From Cyathus striatus (Eukaryota > Basidiomycota > Agaricomycetes > Agaricales > Nidulariaceae): a DNA stretch of 64,000 nt. Under the pieces are notes generated by a model. The model saw only the letters and a list, made by a program, of their open reading frames with translations, had not been told where the DNA came from and searched no databases. Of this stretch, positions 1-12,900 are shown piece after piece; positions within the stretch are counted from its first letter, which is position 1; the number at the start of each line of letters is the position of its first letter. The stretch spans positions 1,736,001-1,800,000 of the forward strand of contig JAOVFP010000017.1 in NCBI GenBank assembly GCA_025738555.1. Reading direction: 5' to 3'. Both the position numbers and the translations under genes were made by a program.

Positions 1-330
1 TTCCTTACGCCATCTTTCTTTTTCATTCGTCTCCTCCATATCGCCGCTAACGTACCTTGTCACAGGTACCCACCTCTTCCTAAAACACGATCCGTACTGC
101 GATATACTGTAAAACAGGTAAGAGATGTCAAGTGTGCACCGCGGATACAGAACATGGAGGATGTAGTTGTATTCTGAGATGAGAGAAGTATCGGTGAGTT
201 TTTTTTCGACTGGTTTGATTTGAGAAGAGTAGTTGGATGGAACGCACAGTTGCGCGGTTGACAGGGGATGACACGATGATACTGGTGTAAACTGTTGGTA
301 GCCCAGTGCTGTGTGTTATATCCCGTCTTG
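1..330. repeat. Dispersed repeat, copy 1 (second copy near 49.6-49.95 kb)
   Basis: This stretch resembles 49,590-49,950 in the same orientation. Both share a pyrimidine-rich run, the words GCTAACGTACCT and CGTACTGCGATATA, then GAGATGTC, TGGTTTGATTTG and GGTGTAAACTG in the same order. Identity is moderate, so the duplication is not recent. No coding potential is evident, and nothing else is recognised up to the pseudogene that begins at 1,239. Confidence 0.6.
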
Positions 331-1238
331 TAGATGAGGAGGTACAGCGGGTGAGCTTGTGCTCGGACCTGTGGCTTTTGCTTTCAGTGGACCATATCTG
401 ATCTTTATTTTCTATCCCACTTTCCCTTTTATTCCCTCCTAATTCCCTCCTATTGTCTTACAGCTAACGTAGCTTGACAACAGGTACTTGCTCCTAGTAC
501 TCGCGAGGCACGTACCCACACTCGCAGCCCACATTGGCGTATTTCAACGTTCTGAAATTCGCAGGGCAGGCGCTTCGCCTGCTAGGTAACTCTTCCGCTG
601 GCGCCAATTCGATTCTTTAATGTCGAGATGTGCTCGTAGGTCGTTTGAAGGCTGGTGCTGCATACATGGTCTCGGTGTTGACGTCTCAAGATCCCAAGTT
701 AGGCATAGACCAGCACTACTTAAATAAAACATGCTTAAGCTGAGGGGAACGAGACTTTCGTTTGGGGAGAACATAGAGTCCCAGTGCGCTTGCTATAGTA
801 CGCATGCGTTCGTATTTCGTTCTCAACTATAAAGTTATGGATAAACATGTTACATTACTACAGATTACACCGAACATGATATATAGAGAACCATATACAA
901 ATTGTACCCTGCTTCCGCCATTAACTCGTTCTCGTTCTCTAGCAGACACTCAATATACCCATTGGCAATATTACGAGGTAATAGGGACATACTATGAACG
1001 TATCCTTATTCTACTTGCCATCTTGGATGTATAGCTCAGGACCAAGTCTCGTCAAAGGTCATACAGTCATGCATGTCATGTAGCACCTTGTATCTCGCTG
1101 GTGGTCCTCAGCAATCGCTACGACATCAAAACAAGGTTCGTTCCAATTACTATGATTAAAAGTAGCTATTCTATAGTATCTAATCTATATCCTGAATCAC
1201 AAGCAGATACTATATCCCATATACAAGAAGTTACAAAG

Positions 1239-2223
<985 letters not shown>

Positions 2224-2383
2224 CTAACCCAAATTCCATTAGAAAGAGGGGAGAGAGCGAGAGGCGGGAGAGTAATGAGCAGGCCATAACGACGATGAGG
2301 GGAGAGGGATAATGCGACGATGGCAATGATGGAGGTTGCCGGTTGGTGTTGATATGCCAAGGTACATACCGAGATCTCAATAA

Positions 2384-2611
2384 GATGAGGCGACTGATGA
2401 AATTGGTCGTGGTCTACGTAAGCAAGTGAAATTATATGTTATGTTTTTGATAATTGCCTGCCAATTGAGACTTAGTCTCTCGGGGCATAGGGGCAATTTC
2501 ATATGTGTTTTTACCTTAAGTACCCTACAGTTCTCCATCTCTTCTCTTCGTGTTCTCTTCTACATCTCACAGATAGCTCGATAGTCTTTGACTTCGAGCT
2601 TTGCTTTTTCA
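2384..2611 (+). repeat. Ngaro split direct repeat A1
   Basis: A 228-bp sequence from GATGAGGCGACTG to GCTTTGCTTTTTCA, repeated at 6799-7026 (A2). It contains the start of a long open frame, but because it is repeated as non-coding DNA downstream the ORF start was placed later, at 2716. Confidence 0.88.
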
Positions 2612-2715
2612 GCAGTATTCCTCTTCGCGACCCAAACGGCCGCTTTATTTCGAGAACACCATCAGCACCAGAAGCCCTTGCTTCGGACTCTCCCACAGTT
2701 GACTTTTCTCACACG

Positions 2716-3585
2716 ATGTCTGACCAACCCACACCTCAGCTTGTCGCATTTACTACGGAGCAGTTTAATACTCTCATCGCATCGATTCGCCCACCAGCTG
2801 CCGCACCTACACATTTGGAGGGAGAGACTACATCGTCTGGGAGTTCCGGAGACTCTGCTCCTATAGCAGTGCCCCCTTTCATTATGGATCAGGTTCCAGC
2901 TCTCGGTAAGTCAATCTATGATGATTTTCCACGAGTGGAGGCTGGCATCATCCTGGATATCGCTCGTCATGAATTCCGGCCCATGGATCTTTGCAAATTG
3001 GACTCCCGCATTCGCGACAAGACCGACGTCCGCTCTACCATTGATTTTGACAATGGAGTTTTAACTGCCAAGCCCTCCTCTGGTTCATCACGCGACTACC
3101 CAAATTCTGCATCCCTTATCTCTCCTTTGACCATATATTTCAACATACTGTCCACACTCGCTGCCGCCACTGGCAAACCCAACGTCATGCGTACTGTCTC
3201 AGATGGAGCTTTCTTTTACATATCCCATCTGATTGATATCTCCCAACGCTACGATTGGCCTGCTGTTTTACAATACCATATGGATTTCCACCTGGATCGT
3301 CGTCGGGAAATGGTGAATGGCATATACACCGGTTGGAAATCAGCAGATGGTCAACTAATCACTTCGCATTTGGCTCATCGTGTCCGACCTATCATTCGTC
3401 CAACCAACCCTCATTCCTCACGCAATGTTATTTCCAAGTCTGTCCCTGTCTCGCTACAGACTTGCTTCAACTTCAATCGTGGTTCATGCACTGCATCTCC
3501 CTGCCCTGCTGGTAGACTACACAAATGCAACAAGTGTGATTCCACCGCCCATTCTGGGTCCCTATGCCCCAAGTCCAGCACTTAG
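2716..3585 (+). CDS. Ngaro Gag-like protein with zinc-knuckle region
   Basis: A 289-aa reading frame starting at MSDQPTPQLV. An earlier in-frame ATG at 2503 lies inside repeat A1 and was not chosen. The N-terminal third is Ser/Pro/Thr rich. The C-terminal region holds a Cys/His cluster, CFNFNRGSCTAS followed by CNKCDSTAHSGSLC, of the type found at the end of DIRS and Ngaro first ORFs and thought to bind nucleic acid. The role (nucleocapsid-like packaging of element RNA) is inferred from the family. It ends in TAG at 3583-3585, and the same frame continues as the polymerase ORF. Confidence 0.78.
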   Translation: MSDQPTPQLVAFTTEQFNTLIASIRPPAAAPTHLEGETTSSGSSGDSAPIAVPPFIMDQVPALGKSIYDDFPRVEAGIILDIARHEFRPMDLCKLDSRIRDKTDVRSTIDFDNGVLTAKPSSGSSRDYPNSASLISPLTIYFNILSTLAAATGKPNVMRTVSDGAFFYISHLIDISQRYDWPAVLQYHMDFHLDRRREMVNGIYTGWKSADGQLITSHLAHRVRPIIRPTNPHSSRNVISKSVPVSLQTCFNFNRGSCTASPCPAGRLHKCNKCDSTAHSGSLCPKSST

Positions 3586-5394
3586 GAGGTTGGCAAGGTG
3601 GGTGGCCCTCACATCCGTCAACTGACGGCTGCCCACTCGTGCCAGCAGTCACCGGATCTCTTTCTCAATCCTCCTGTACACTCTGCTTCCTTCCCTCCTA
3701 CCTCGATACCTCCCGTTCGACCTAATTCCAATCCTCGCGCTAACGCCCCCCTTTCCTCTCCTTGTTCCCCCCCTATTTCAACACCTCTTGTTTATGATGC
3801 ATGGAAGTCATACTTAGCTGAGTATCCTGATAGATCTTTTGTATCATCTTTACTCCAAATTATACAATTCGGTGCATCTATTGGTTTTTCAGGGGGGGAA
3901 GTTATTTCATCAGGGCCTAATTTACAATCGGCTTTATCCCGTTCTCAATTTGTCGAGGACACTATCTCCTCTCTTGTTGCTCAGGGCCAAGTTCATGGCC
4001 CTTTCTCCTCGCCTCCTATGCATAACTTTCGGTCTTCTCCCCTTGGGGTGGCAAGCCGTAAACAAAGCCCGGACAAGCTTCGTTTGATCAATCACTTATC
4101 CTGGCCACACGGAACCTCTATTAACGATGGTATTCCAGATTCTGAGGCATACATCTCTTACGACATGTTGGAGTCTGCTATTCAGGACTTACTGATGGCT
4201 GGGCCTGGCTCACTCATGGCTAAATTGGACCTGCGGGACGCTTTTCATCAAATTCCTATCCGCTCCACAGATTGGCACCATCTCGGATTTTTTTGGGGTT
4301 GTCAATTTTATTTCCTTATCGTGCTCGCCTTCGGCCTTCGCTCAGCACCATACATCTTCAATCTCTTTGCAGAGGCCTTACACTGGATTATCCAACGACA
4401 CATCCCTGCACCTCTTCGTCATTATTTAGACGATTTTTTCCTCATCTTTCCCCGCTCCGACTCATGGCCTCTTGCGAAATCTTTTATGGCCATTGAATGG
4501 ATTTTAGATTTGGGTCATATTCTAGGCCTTCAGTTTCAGGAATCCAAAACTGTTTGGCCATCCACTCAGCTGGTTTTTCTAGGTATCGAGCTTGATTCCT
4601 TGGCTATGGAAGCGCGCCTTCCATTCGCTAAGCTGCAATTTCTCAAAGATACACTACAGCAGTGGCAGTACAAGAAGACTTGTTCCTTGAAAGAGCTTCA
4701 ACGCCTTATTGGCTTTCTTCAGTTCTGTTCACAGGTTATTCTGCACTCCAGAACTTTTATCCGGCGCCTTATTGATTTCTCAATGAAATTCTCTTCGCCA
4801 TTTCAACATCTTCATATTCCTTTGGGTGCCCGAAGTGACCTCCACTGGTGGACTATTTTTAGCACCCCATGGAATGGTGTTCGCTTGATCACTCCTCCCT
4901 CTCCTGATTGCATTGTTCACACAGATGCCAGTGGACGAAAAGGGCTGGGTGGGTATTTCGCCAATCTTTGGTTCTCATCCAGGTGTCCACAGCACTATCG
5001 CTCACGAGATATCCAGTTCAAGGAAATTTTCGCAATTTTACAAGCGATTCTTCGTTGGGGCGATGACTGGAGTGGCCAGCACGTCCAATTTTTTTGTGAT
5101 AATCAAGCGGTCGTCTCTTGGCTCAACAGCGGTACCTGTGGTTCCCCCCAGTCTATGCCAATTTTACGGCAAATTGTGATGATGTCCGCCTGCCTCGGTT
5201 TCTCTTATTCTTCCATTTGGATTCCTTCTGAAGACAATGCAATTGCTGACGCTGCTTCTCGTTTTAATTATGCACAGATGTTCAAGCTAGCTCCGTTCCT
5301 CTTATGCAAGCCCTCATCTCCGAAGTCCCATCTTACTGGCTTGAAGAACACTCTCAGTACTCGCCACATGTCGCATTCTTTCTCTGGCTGTTGA
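3586..5394 (+). CDS. Ngaro reverse transcriptase / RNase H
   Basis: An open frame of about 602 codons in the same frame as Gag, directly after a single TAG. No ATG lies upstream of the RT core, so translation probably depends on TAG read-through, or the TAG is a mutated Gln codon. RT landmarks: DKLRLINHLSWP, SLMAKLDLRDAFHQIPI, FGLRSAPYIFN and HYLDDFFLIFP (the YxDD active site, intact). RNase H landmarks: VHTDASGRKGLGGYF, a FKEIFAILQAI helix, VQFFCDNQAVVSWLNS, then EDNAIADAASR. These are the DIRS-type RT and RH domains that copy element RNA. The 3' end overlaps the recombinase ORF in another frame. The catalytic residues look functional. Confidence 0.88.
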   Translation, partial: EVGKVGGPHIRQLTAAHSCQQSPDLFLNPPVHSASFPPTSIPPVRPNSNPRANAPLSSPCSPPISTPLVYDAWKSYLAEYPDRSFVSSLLQIIQFGASIGFSGGEVISSGPNLQSALSRSQFVEDTISSLVAQGQVHGPFSSPPMHNFRSSPLGVASRKQSPDKLRLINHLSWPHGTSINDGIPDSEAYISYDMLESAIQDLLMAGPGSLMAKLDLRDAFHQIPIRSTDWHHLGFFWGCQFYFLIVLAFGLRSAPYIFNLFAEALHWIIQRHIPAPLRHYLDDFFLIFPRSDSWPLAKSFMAIEWILDLGHILGLQFQESKTVWPSTQLVFLGIELDSLAMEARLPFAKLQFLKDTLQQWQYKKTCSLKELQRLIGFLQFCSQVILHSRTFIRRLIDFSMKFSSPFQHLHIPLGARSDLHWWTIFSTPWNGVRLITPPSPDCIVHTDASGRKGLGGYFANLWFSSRCPQHYRSRDIQFKEIFAILQAILRWGDDWSGQHVQFFCDNQAVVSWLNSGTCGSPQSMPILRQIVMMSACLGFSYSSIWIPSEDNAIADAASRFNYAQMFKLAPFLLCKPSSPKSHLTGLKNTLSTRHMSHSFSGC

Positions 5395-6641
5395 AATAAA
5401 TGACGCATCGACGACGACGACGTTACATTTGGCCTCAAAGCACGCAAGGGGAGGAAGCAAGAGGCAAATGGATAAGTATTTACGGTACATTGTAAACTAC
5501 TTAAATACATAAAATCAGCTGTAGCACATTGTCAGTAAAATACATAATAGGTATAGTAACATATCCAAAAGCATATGTGGAGGCGGCATGGAATGATAAT
5601 TGTGACATTTGAATAGGTAATATAATTCTACACTGGCATGGTCTTTCATCCAACACACGCCGAACTTACACAGCAGGTCAAAAGTCCTACATCAATTTTG
5701 TCCGCATGCGCCCCGAGCTTCATACCGAACCAGGCCAATACCTCCCTGCCTCTACTAATGCCCTCCTGGAGTGGGTCGCCTTTCTTGGTCAACGGGCTTT
5801 ACAACCCAAAACCATTAAAGGCTACATCAGCTCCGTTCGTTCCCTCCACATCGACGCAGATTTACCTTTCGAAAATTGTGAATCTCCCACAGTTCAACGA
5901 CTCCTTCGTGGTATCAAACGGTACTATGGCGTACGCCCCAGGTCTCCAAAATTGCCTATAACATTGTCAATCCTCCAGCAGTTATCTCTCTCTAATGCAC
6001 GAGAGCCTTCTTACACCGAGTTGAACTTTGACACTGCTATCAAACTTGCCTGGTCAGGTTTCTTACGTTGTGGAGAGTTTACAATTCCAGATGGCCACAG
6101 TTTTAACGCCTCCCTTCATCTCACTCGAGGGGCTATTACTTTCATACCTTCTCTTGAGAACCCTAGTCACGTCCACCTCCTTCTCCCTTCTTCGAAAACA
6201 GACCCCTTTCGTCAAGGTGTCTCCATCTTAATCGCCAGAGCACCTGGCACTTCTACATGTGCCGTGCTTGCTTTACAATTTCTTTTTAATTCTTATCCTC
6301 TTCCCAACAATTCTCCACTGTTCTCCGAGGTTCCTGGATCTCCATTGCAACGCAGTACCTTTATTTTACTGCTAAAATCTTCTCTGACGAAGTTGGGTTA
6401 TAATCCTTCTTCATATTCTGGTCATAGTTTTCGTCGTGGCGCCGCTACTTCCGCTGCTGCTGCTGGGTATTCGGACCACGAGATTCAATTGCTGGGACGT
6501 TGGCGGAGCGACGCATACAGGCTTCACATCGACACCCCTCAAGATCGACTTCTTCAACTTTCCAGTCGTCTTCATTGGGCCTTGGCTCGTACTCAGGATC
6601 CCGAGCCTCCGTCTCTTCCCATCGTGCCTGCTTTGGCTTGA
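5304..6641 (+). pseudogene. Ngaro tyrosine recombinase, interrupted by a solo LTR
   Basis: The ORF starts at ATG 5304, in a different frame from and overlapping RT/RH, is cut at 5388 by a 244-bp LTR plus 5-bp duplication, and resumes at 5638. Removing the insertion gives a continuous 362-codon frame with no other stop. Residues visible in the main block (numbering from the ATG at 5706): Arg121 in FLRCGE, Lys164 in LLPSSKTDPF, His240 and Arg243 in GHSFRRG, Trp266 in LGRW and Tyr271, the nucleophile. This is the R-K-HxxR-W-Y set of lambda-integrase-like recombinases. Upstream of the insertion, PHVAFFLW joins HGLSSNTRRTY beyond it, an N-terminal motif of these enzymes. All catalytic residues remain; only the insertion disables it. 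The stop codon overlaps the start of repeat B1. Confidence 0.88.
5389..5632. mobile_element. Solo LTR inserted in Ngaro recombinase gene (TSD CTGGC)
   Basis: A 244-bp insertion beginning TGTTGAAATAAA and ending TTCTACA, flanked by CTGGC at 5384-5388 and 5633-5637. It has the TG...CA ends of an LTR and the 5-bp duplication of a DDE integrase. Its start (TGTTGAA), the motif TAAATACA and the motif ACATTTGAATA near its end resemble the Copia-like LTRs at 16,485-16,700 and 18,410-18,624, so it is probably a distant relative. Confidence 0.85.
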
Positions 6642-7273
6642 GCTCGGCCCTTCGAAAATCTTTCGAGGGTTCGTGCGAGAGAGCTAGGGTGACCGAATAT
6701 ACTTATTCGCACGCAACTCTCTTTAATCTGGTTGAACTCGAAGCTCGCACCTTTTAGCCCTTGTTTACGCCCAGCTTTGCATTCACGAGCAAACCGTAGA
6801 TGAGGCGACTGATGAAATTGGTCGTGGTCTACGTAAGCAAGTGAAATTATATGTTATGTTTTTGATAATTGCCTGCCAATTGAGACTTAGTCTCTCGGGG
6901 CATAGGGGCAATTTCATGTGTGTTTTTACCTTAAGTACCCTACAGTTCTCCATCTCTTCTCTTCGTGTTCTCTTCTACATCTCACAGATAGCTCGATAGT
7001 CTTTGACTTCGAGCTTTGCTTTTTCACCCACCCTTCCACTTAACCCTTTTTCTCTACTTTGCATATATCGTTATACACTTGTATTTAGCTACTACTCACC
7101 TTTGCCGGCTTGAGCTCGGCCCTTCGAAAATCTTTCGAGGGTTCGTGCGAGAGAGCTAGGGTGACCGAATATACTTATTCGCACGCAACTCTCTTTAATC
7201 TGGTTGAACTCGAAGCTCGCACCTTTTAGCCCTTGTTTACGCCCAGCTTTGCATTCACGAGCAAACCGTAGAT
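6635..7273 (+). repeat. Ngaro 3' block: B1, A2, B2 direct repeats
   Basis: B1 spans 6635-6801, A2 spans 6799-7026 (overlapping B1 by GAT) and B2 spans 7107-7273. Between A2 and B2 lies 80 bp of unique sequence. This A1-ORFs-B1-A2-B2 order permits a circular replication intermediate and is diagnostic of Ngaro/PAT-like elements. Confidence 0.88.
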
Positions 7274-9862
7274 CATTATCATTGGCATCAGATTACATAA
7301 CGACAAGCCTAAGCCGAAGGCGGGGGGGGGAAGAGGCAGGGGGATGTGCGATGGGCAGGATCAGACGACGAGTAGAGGGGCTGGAGACAGGGAGCGACGA
7401 TGAGAGGGGCTGCGGGATGATGCGATGCGCGGGAGGTGATGGCAACGGCCACGACCGCCGCGGTTGCCATCGGATGCGCTTTATCTCCCATCGATCTCCC
7501 TCACAAATCTCCCTCAGTGTCATATTTAACGATGCTTTAAGCATCCTATGAGCGAACCCCCCAAATCCCCTCTAATTAGAGGGGATATGTGAGATTAGCA
7601 GGTGTTGTGCGCAGTGATGTTTGTTACATGTGCCGCCAGGTAAAGTGGAAGAATGAAGTGGGACTGTCTCAGAAAGTTTTCTAGGAGCGTTATGAAAGCT
7701 GTTGGCATTGGCGTGAAGTCCACAACGGTATGTGGTGCATGCGGGGTTGCCGTTCGTAGCAAGAACGAAGGCCCTTGTGGAAGAAGATTTCCGGTTGAAG
7801 GAAGTTCTTGAACAAAGAACTTGCGAGCGGATAGCACGTCCGTCTATCCTCAGGTCCTAGTGAGGTTCATTGAGAATATGAGAAGGGGGGAAAGGAACCT
7901 GTATTCAAAGAACGTCGAGTACTGTACTTAAATAGGTACAGAAACATGTAAACGAGTGAACTAATAAAAACCGACATGAGGCCGATTTTACGGTACAGGC
8001 AGAATGCCTGCTCTACACCCTAGTAATCGTGTTCGTGGTGATTATCTTCATCATTCGCCCCACCATCCCCGTTACACAGTTACCCTCAACTGCATACTGA
8101 CGCCGTGTATCCTCCCCTGCATTGTTTCCCCGTCACTACATCGTTCATTATCTGGTACGCTGCCCTCGCTATGTCCTCTCACCCCGTGAGCAGCATGATG
8201 ACATGTAGAGCAAGTGGCCCAGATCGAAGTAAGTAGGTCAGGTCTTCGATCTGGGAGTTCTGATGAGCGTAACGCGGTGATGTCGTAGGTTTGCGTGCGC
8301 TGACTTGTGGGTGCCTAGGTGAGGGAAGCGGCGAGCATCCAAAAGGTAGGAACTAGTAGAGAACGAGGGTGTGTGCGCGTGAGGGTGGTGCGTCCATTCT
8401 CCATGTTCCGTGTGGAAAGAAGGACGAAAAAGGAGGGTGTGGTGGCGGGGGGGGCTGTCCGGGCCTGGTATTCAGCTGCCCGTGTGTTACATGGAGCCAA
8501 AGGGACAGGGAGAGATGGCACAGTGGCAGGTGGTAGATGATTGATGAGATATCTAGCATCGCAGCCATCGTGTGCTAATGGACGGATGTAAACTATCCGT
8601 AAGGTCAGAACTTCCAACATCTTCACGCATGTATAACAAGGAAAACACACCTCAAGCTAAACCTTGAATAGCCCATCCCTATTCTTATCCACTGGGAACT
8701 GCTGACGTTAAAGGGTGGAGATAATGAACTTCATCTCCCCTCGTGAATATCGATATGATCCACGGGCCATGACGTTGTGTTGAAGGAGTCCAGTCGTACA
8801 TATAACCTTGGATGGCTAGCCTACTGTAATACGTCGATGCTGCCACGGTTCACCTATTCCTCTGATCAGTTCACGGCATCATGAACAAGAAATGGAACGG
8901 TACGTACAGAGTCAGTCCCACAACGACTTCACCCTCCCATTACAACACTCCGAAACGCCCATGGATTCAGATGCCATGTAATACGAAGTATATTGCTCAT
9001 TTTGGGTGTATAAAGTGCCCTATTCCATTGGAACAACCAGGTGGAAGGTTTGCTTTGAAGAAAGAGGAGTTGGAGTGAAGGGGATGATTATGAGCTTGAC
9101 GGGGAGGGCCGTCGAGTTGTCGTCATGAGGCTGGAGCGGGATTGGCTGCGCTAGTTCGGATTTCGTTTCAAGCTGGGTCCAGGAACCAAGACATATAGAT
9201 GCCAAGATGTAGCTAATAGTTAAACCATAGTGGTTAGATTCGATGATTCTGTGCGCTTACTCGGAGCACACGTAGTTCATTTGCGGCTGAAGATAAGAGT
9301 CGAGTCATTCGTCGACAACGTTGATACAAAATTCACATGGCGAAGGCGATAAGCGGCGATTACACTGTCCCAGGCGATCCGGACTCCATACCCTCTGCGT
9401 CGACTTGACGCATCAACCAACCACATCGACAACACGTTGCTATTGCTCTACCCATTCTTGCACCGCAGTTGGAACCTAAACACTGCAGGCATTCCAAATT
9501 CGCGTATCCTAATCACGAGTACGCAGGGATTGCGAGTGATTAGTACCTAAATTAGTCCAACTTTACTGTTATCATTCGATTTACTGTAATTGTCCGCAAC
9601 ATTTTTCCTTGTAGGTACAAGTGTCATGAGTTTCATTTGCGTTATCGGATACAGGATACTGTCCTAAAAATACCTTCTCGTCAGCTTCTGAGCTCTCGAT
9701 TTAGATCACGCGCCGATACAGTGGCATTTTAACGCACGAGTGGGAAGTAAAACACATTCGAGGAAGGTGTAAAAATAACAGACAAGGCTGTACCTGTCAA
9801 GTGATTGTCATGTATGAGAAATCCAGCTTTGATTGGCGGACATGTGAACTTCGCGTGTTGAG
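7274..9862. other. No gene recognised; one hairpin at 8218-8255
   Basis: No ORF here shows a recognisable domain or a convincing splice structure on either strand. A run of G residues lies at 7321-7330. A perfect 12-bp inverted repeat, CCCAGATCGAAG (8218-8229) and CTTCGATCTGGG (8244-8255), could fold with a 14-nt loop and may be part of a decayed element. The missing 5' half of the Old Yellow Enzyme gene was looked for here and not found. Confidence 0.5.
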
Positions 9863-9870
9863 CTATATAA
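9863..9870 (+). promoter_or_regulatory. Probable TATA box of the NLR gene
   Basis: CTATATAA lies about 100 bp upstream of the ATG at 9966, in an otherwise non-coding stretch. The distance suits a fungal core promoter with a short 5' UTR. No other element is identifiable. Confidence 0.45.
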
Positions 9871-9965
9871 CAACTGTCCATTTGACCTTATAGTGATCTT
9901 TCGCCCATCAACTCGAACCGGCACCCAGTCAACAGCAAGATATATTAGTTCAAACACCTCACAAT

Positions 9966-12900
9966 ATGTCATTCACAAATGCCCACAACTTTACTATGAA
10001 CAATCCACAAATGATTGAAACACAGGTATGTAGAGTAGTTCATCAAATCTAATGTGAACTCTCTTATCAATGCAACGTCGTTACAGATTATTTACCCTCA
10101 GCCAAAGGATGAGCCCCTTTCTCCGCTTCGAACCAGTGCTCCTTGTACCTCTCAAAATTTTATCGGTCAAAAAATGTACCTTCAGAGACTTCATGAGCAT
10201 TTTTCACAAGCAAATACCACTGAGAGAAAGATGTTCCTTTTATATGGAATTGGTGGCATTGGAAAGACTCAGATCTGTTTGAAATTTAATGATGAGAAAA
10301 CTGGCCAGTGAGTATCCCCATTAGTATCTTATTTCTCATGTATGTGACCAATAATATACAATAGATATGCCTACACATTCTGGATTGATACAACTTCTGA
10401 GGATACAATTATTCAAAGTCTCAAAGATATATACAAAAAGATCTCTGCTCCAGGAGTCTCTGCATCTTCATTCTCTGCCCCTGAAGTGCTTAATTGGATT
10501 TCCAACCTTGAAGTTGCATGGCTTATCATCTTTGACAATGCTGATGGTTGTCCTGAACTTGTGGAAAAGTTTCTTCCACCTGGTAATAAAGGGAATATTT
10601 TAATTACAAGTAGAAATCCTGCTTTAAGAAGAATTACAACACATAAGAACTCAATGGAAATATCTGAAATGAGTAAAGAAACAGCAGTTGATTTACTCTT
10701 TAATACAAGTGGAATTGATAAGAATTCTGAGCAGCATTTGGAGGAAGCAAAAACTATTGTTCAAAATTTATATTATTTACCATTAGCCATTGATATGGCT
10801 GGAGCATATATCACTCAGATTCATTGTGAATTTGCTGATTTTATAAATATCTATAATAAATACAGACCCAAGATCTTGAACCATAAAAAGTTTAAGGGTG
10901 TATCAGGATACAATAGAACAGTATATAAGACCTGGGAAATATCATTTAAAAAGATATTGGAAATGTCAAACAGCAATGAAAGTGAGGATAGTAAAGCTGC
11001 AGCAAAATATGCTATAATTCTCATAAACATATGTGCATTTTTTCATTATGAGAAGATATCTAAATCAATATTTGAAAGAGCTGCAAGGTACTTTCCTGAA
11101 AATAAGAAGCATTACAACTATAAAGGAATACCATCATATCTACCTTCAATGGATGTTTCAATCCTAAATATAGATGAATTAGGAAATTGGAATGAATGGA
11201 TCTTTACAGAAAGCATTGAATTGCTTATATCATTCTCATTAATAATAAAAACAACAACAAAATCACTATATAACTTACATCCACTAATACAAACATATTG
11301 TCAAGATCGATTATCAGTGAATGAAAAGCAACTGTGGATTCTAAATGCTAGAGCAATAATAGTAAGCTCTGTGTCAAGCAAAAATGCAACAGTGAATAAT
11401 ATATATGAAAACAATATTCTGTCACACACTATGCAAAATATGCTTCATGATGATGATATAATTAAATCAATGTACTACAATGATATTTTCAACATTCTAG
11501 CAGATATATTAATGAAAAATTATAAATACAAGATGGAAGAGGAATACAGATTAAAAATTATTCAGAAGCATATGGAGAAACATGTGGGGTTGCAACCAAC
11601 CTTCAATGACAGTTTACTTTCCATGAAAAAGAAGTACTTGAATACAGAACAACAAGTCTATGAGGCTATTCTTCCAGATACACTGAGGAGCATGAGTGAT
11701 CTTGCAAGTTCATATGAAAATCTTGGTAAACATAGAGATGCAGAACAGCTGAGAATTGAAGTTTTGGATCTGAGAAAAAGTATTCTTGGAGATGAGCATC
11801 CTGATACACTCAGAAGCATGCACTATCTTGCAAATTCATATGAAAATCTTGGTAAATATGGAGATGCAGAACAGCTAAGAATTGAAGTTTTGGATCTGAG
11901 AAAGAGTATTCTTGGAAATGAGCATCCTGATACACTCAGAAGCATGAACAATCTTGCAATTTCATATGAAAATCTTGGTAAACATAGAGATGCAGAACAG
12001 CTGAGAATTGAAGTTTTGGATCTGCAAAAGAGAATTCTTGGAAATGAGCATCCTGATACACTCCTAAGCATGAACAATCTTGCAATTTCATATGGAAATC
12101 TTGGTAAATATAGAGATGCAGAACAGCTGACAATTGAAGTTTTGGATTTGCAAAAGAGAATTCTTGGAAATGAGCATCCTGATACACTCCAGAGTATGTC
12201 TAATCTTGCAATTTCATATGTAAATCTTGGTAAACATAAAGATGCAAAACAGCTGAGAATTGAAGTACTGAATTTGCAAAAGAGAATTTTTGGAAGTGAG
12301 CATCCTGATACATTCCAGAGCATGTCTAATCTTGCAAATTCATATGAAAATCTTGGTAAACATAAAGATGCAGAACAGCTGAGAATTGAAGTTTTAGATA
12401 TGCAAAAGAGAATTCTTGGAAATGAGCATCCTGATACACTCCAGAGTATGTCTAATCTTGCAATTTCATATGCAAATCTTGGTAAACATAAAGATGCAGA
12501 ATGGCTGAGAATTGAAGTATTGGATTTGCAAAAGAGAATTTTTGGAAATGAGCATCCTTATACACTCCAGAGCATGTCTAATCTTGCAAATTCATATGAC
12601 AATCTTGGTAAATATAGAGATGCAGAACAGCTGAGAATTGAAGTTTTAGATATGCAAAAGAGAATTCTTGGAAATGAGCATCCTGATACACTCCAGAGCA
12701 TGGCCTATCTTACATATTCATATGGTAATCTTGGTAAACATAAAGATGCAGAACAGCTGAGAACTGAAGTTTTAGATATACAAAAGAGAATTCTTGGAAA
12801 TGAGCATCCTAATACACTCCAGAGCATGGCCTATCTTGCATATTCATATAAAAATCTTGGTAAACATAAAGGTGCAGAACAGCTGAGAATTGAAGTATTG

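Larger units (their letters stand above)
2384..7273 (+). mobile_element. Ngaro/DIRS-type tyrosine-recombinase retrotransposon
   Basis: The element has the split direct repeat layout of PAT/Ngaro elements: A1 (2384-2611), ORFs, B1 (6635-6801), A2 (6799-7026), an 80-bp unique spacer, B2 (7107-7273). A1 and A2 are both 228 bp and B1 and B2 both 167 bp, and the pairs look nearly identical. It encodes a zinc-knuckle Gag-like protein, RT with RNase H, and a tyrosine recombinase; there is no DDE integrase and no methyltransferase domain. This class integrates a circular DNA by site-specific recombination and leaves no target duplication. Here both ends share only AGAT with the flanks. The near-identity of the repeats suggests relatively recent integration. 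Confidence 0.9.

Noticed and set aside
7204..8650. ORFs at 7204-7551, 7595-7837 and 8315-8650
   Set aside because: Partly inside Ngaro repeat B2 or low-complexity; no domain and no consistent splice sites. They were also checked as the missing 5' half of the Old Yellow Enzyme gene, without a match.
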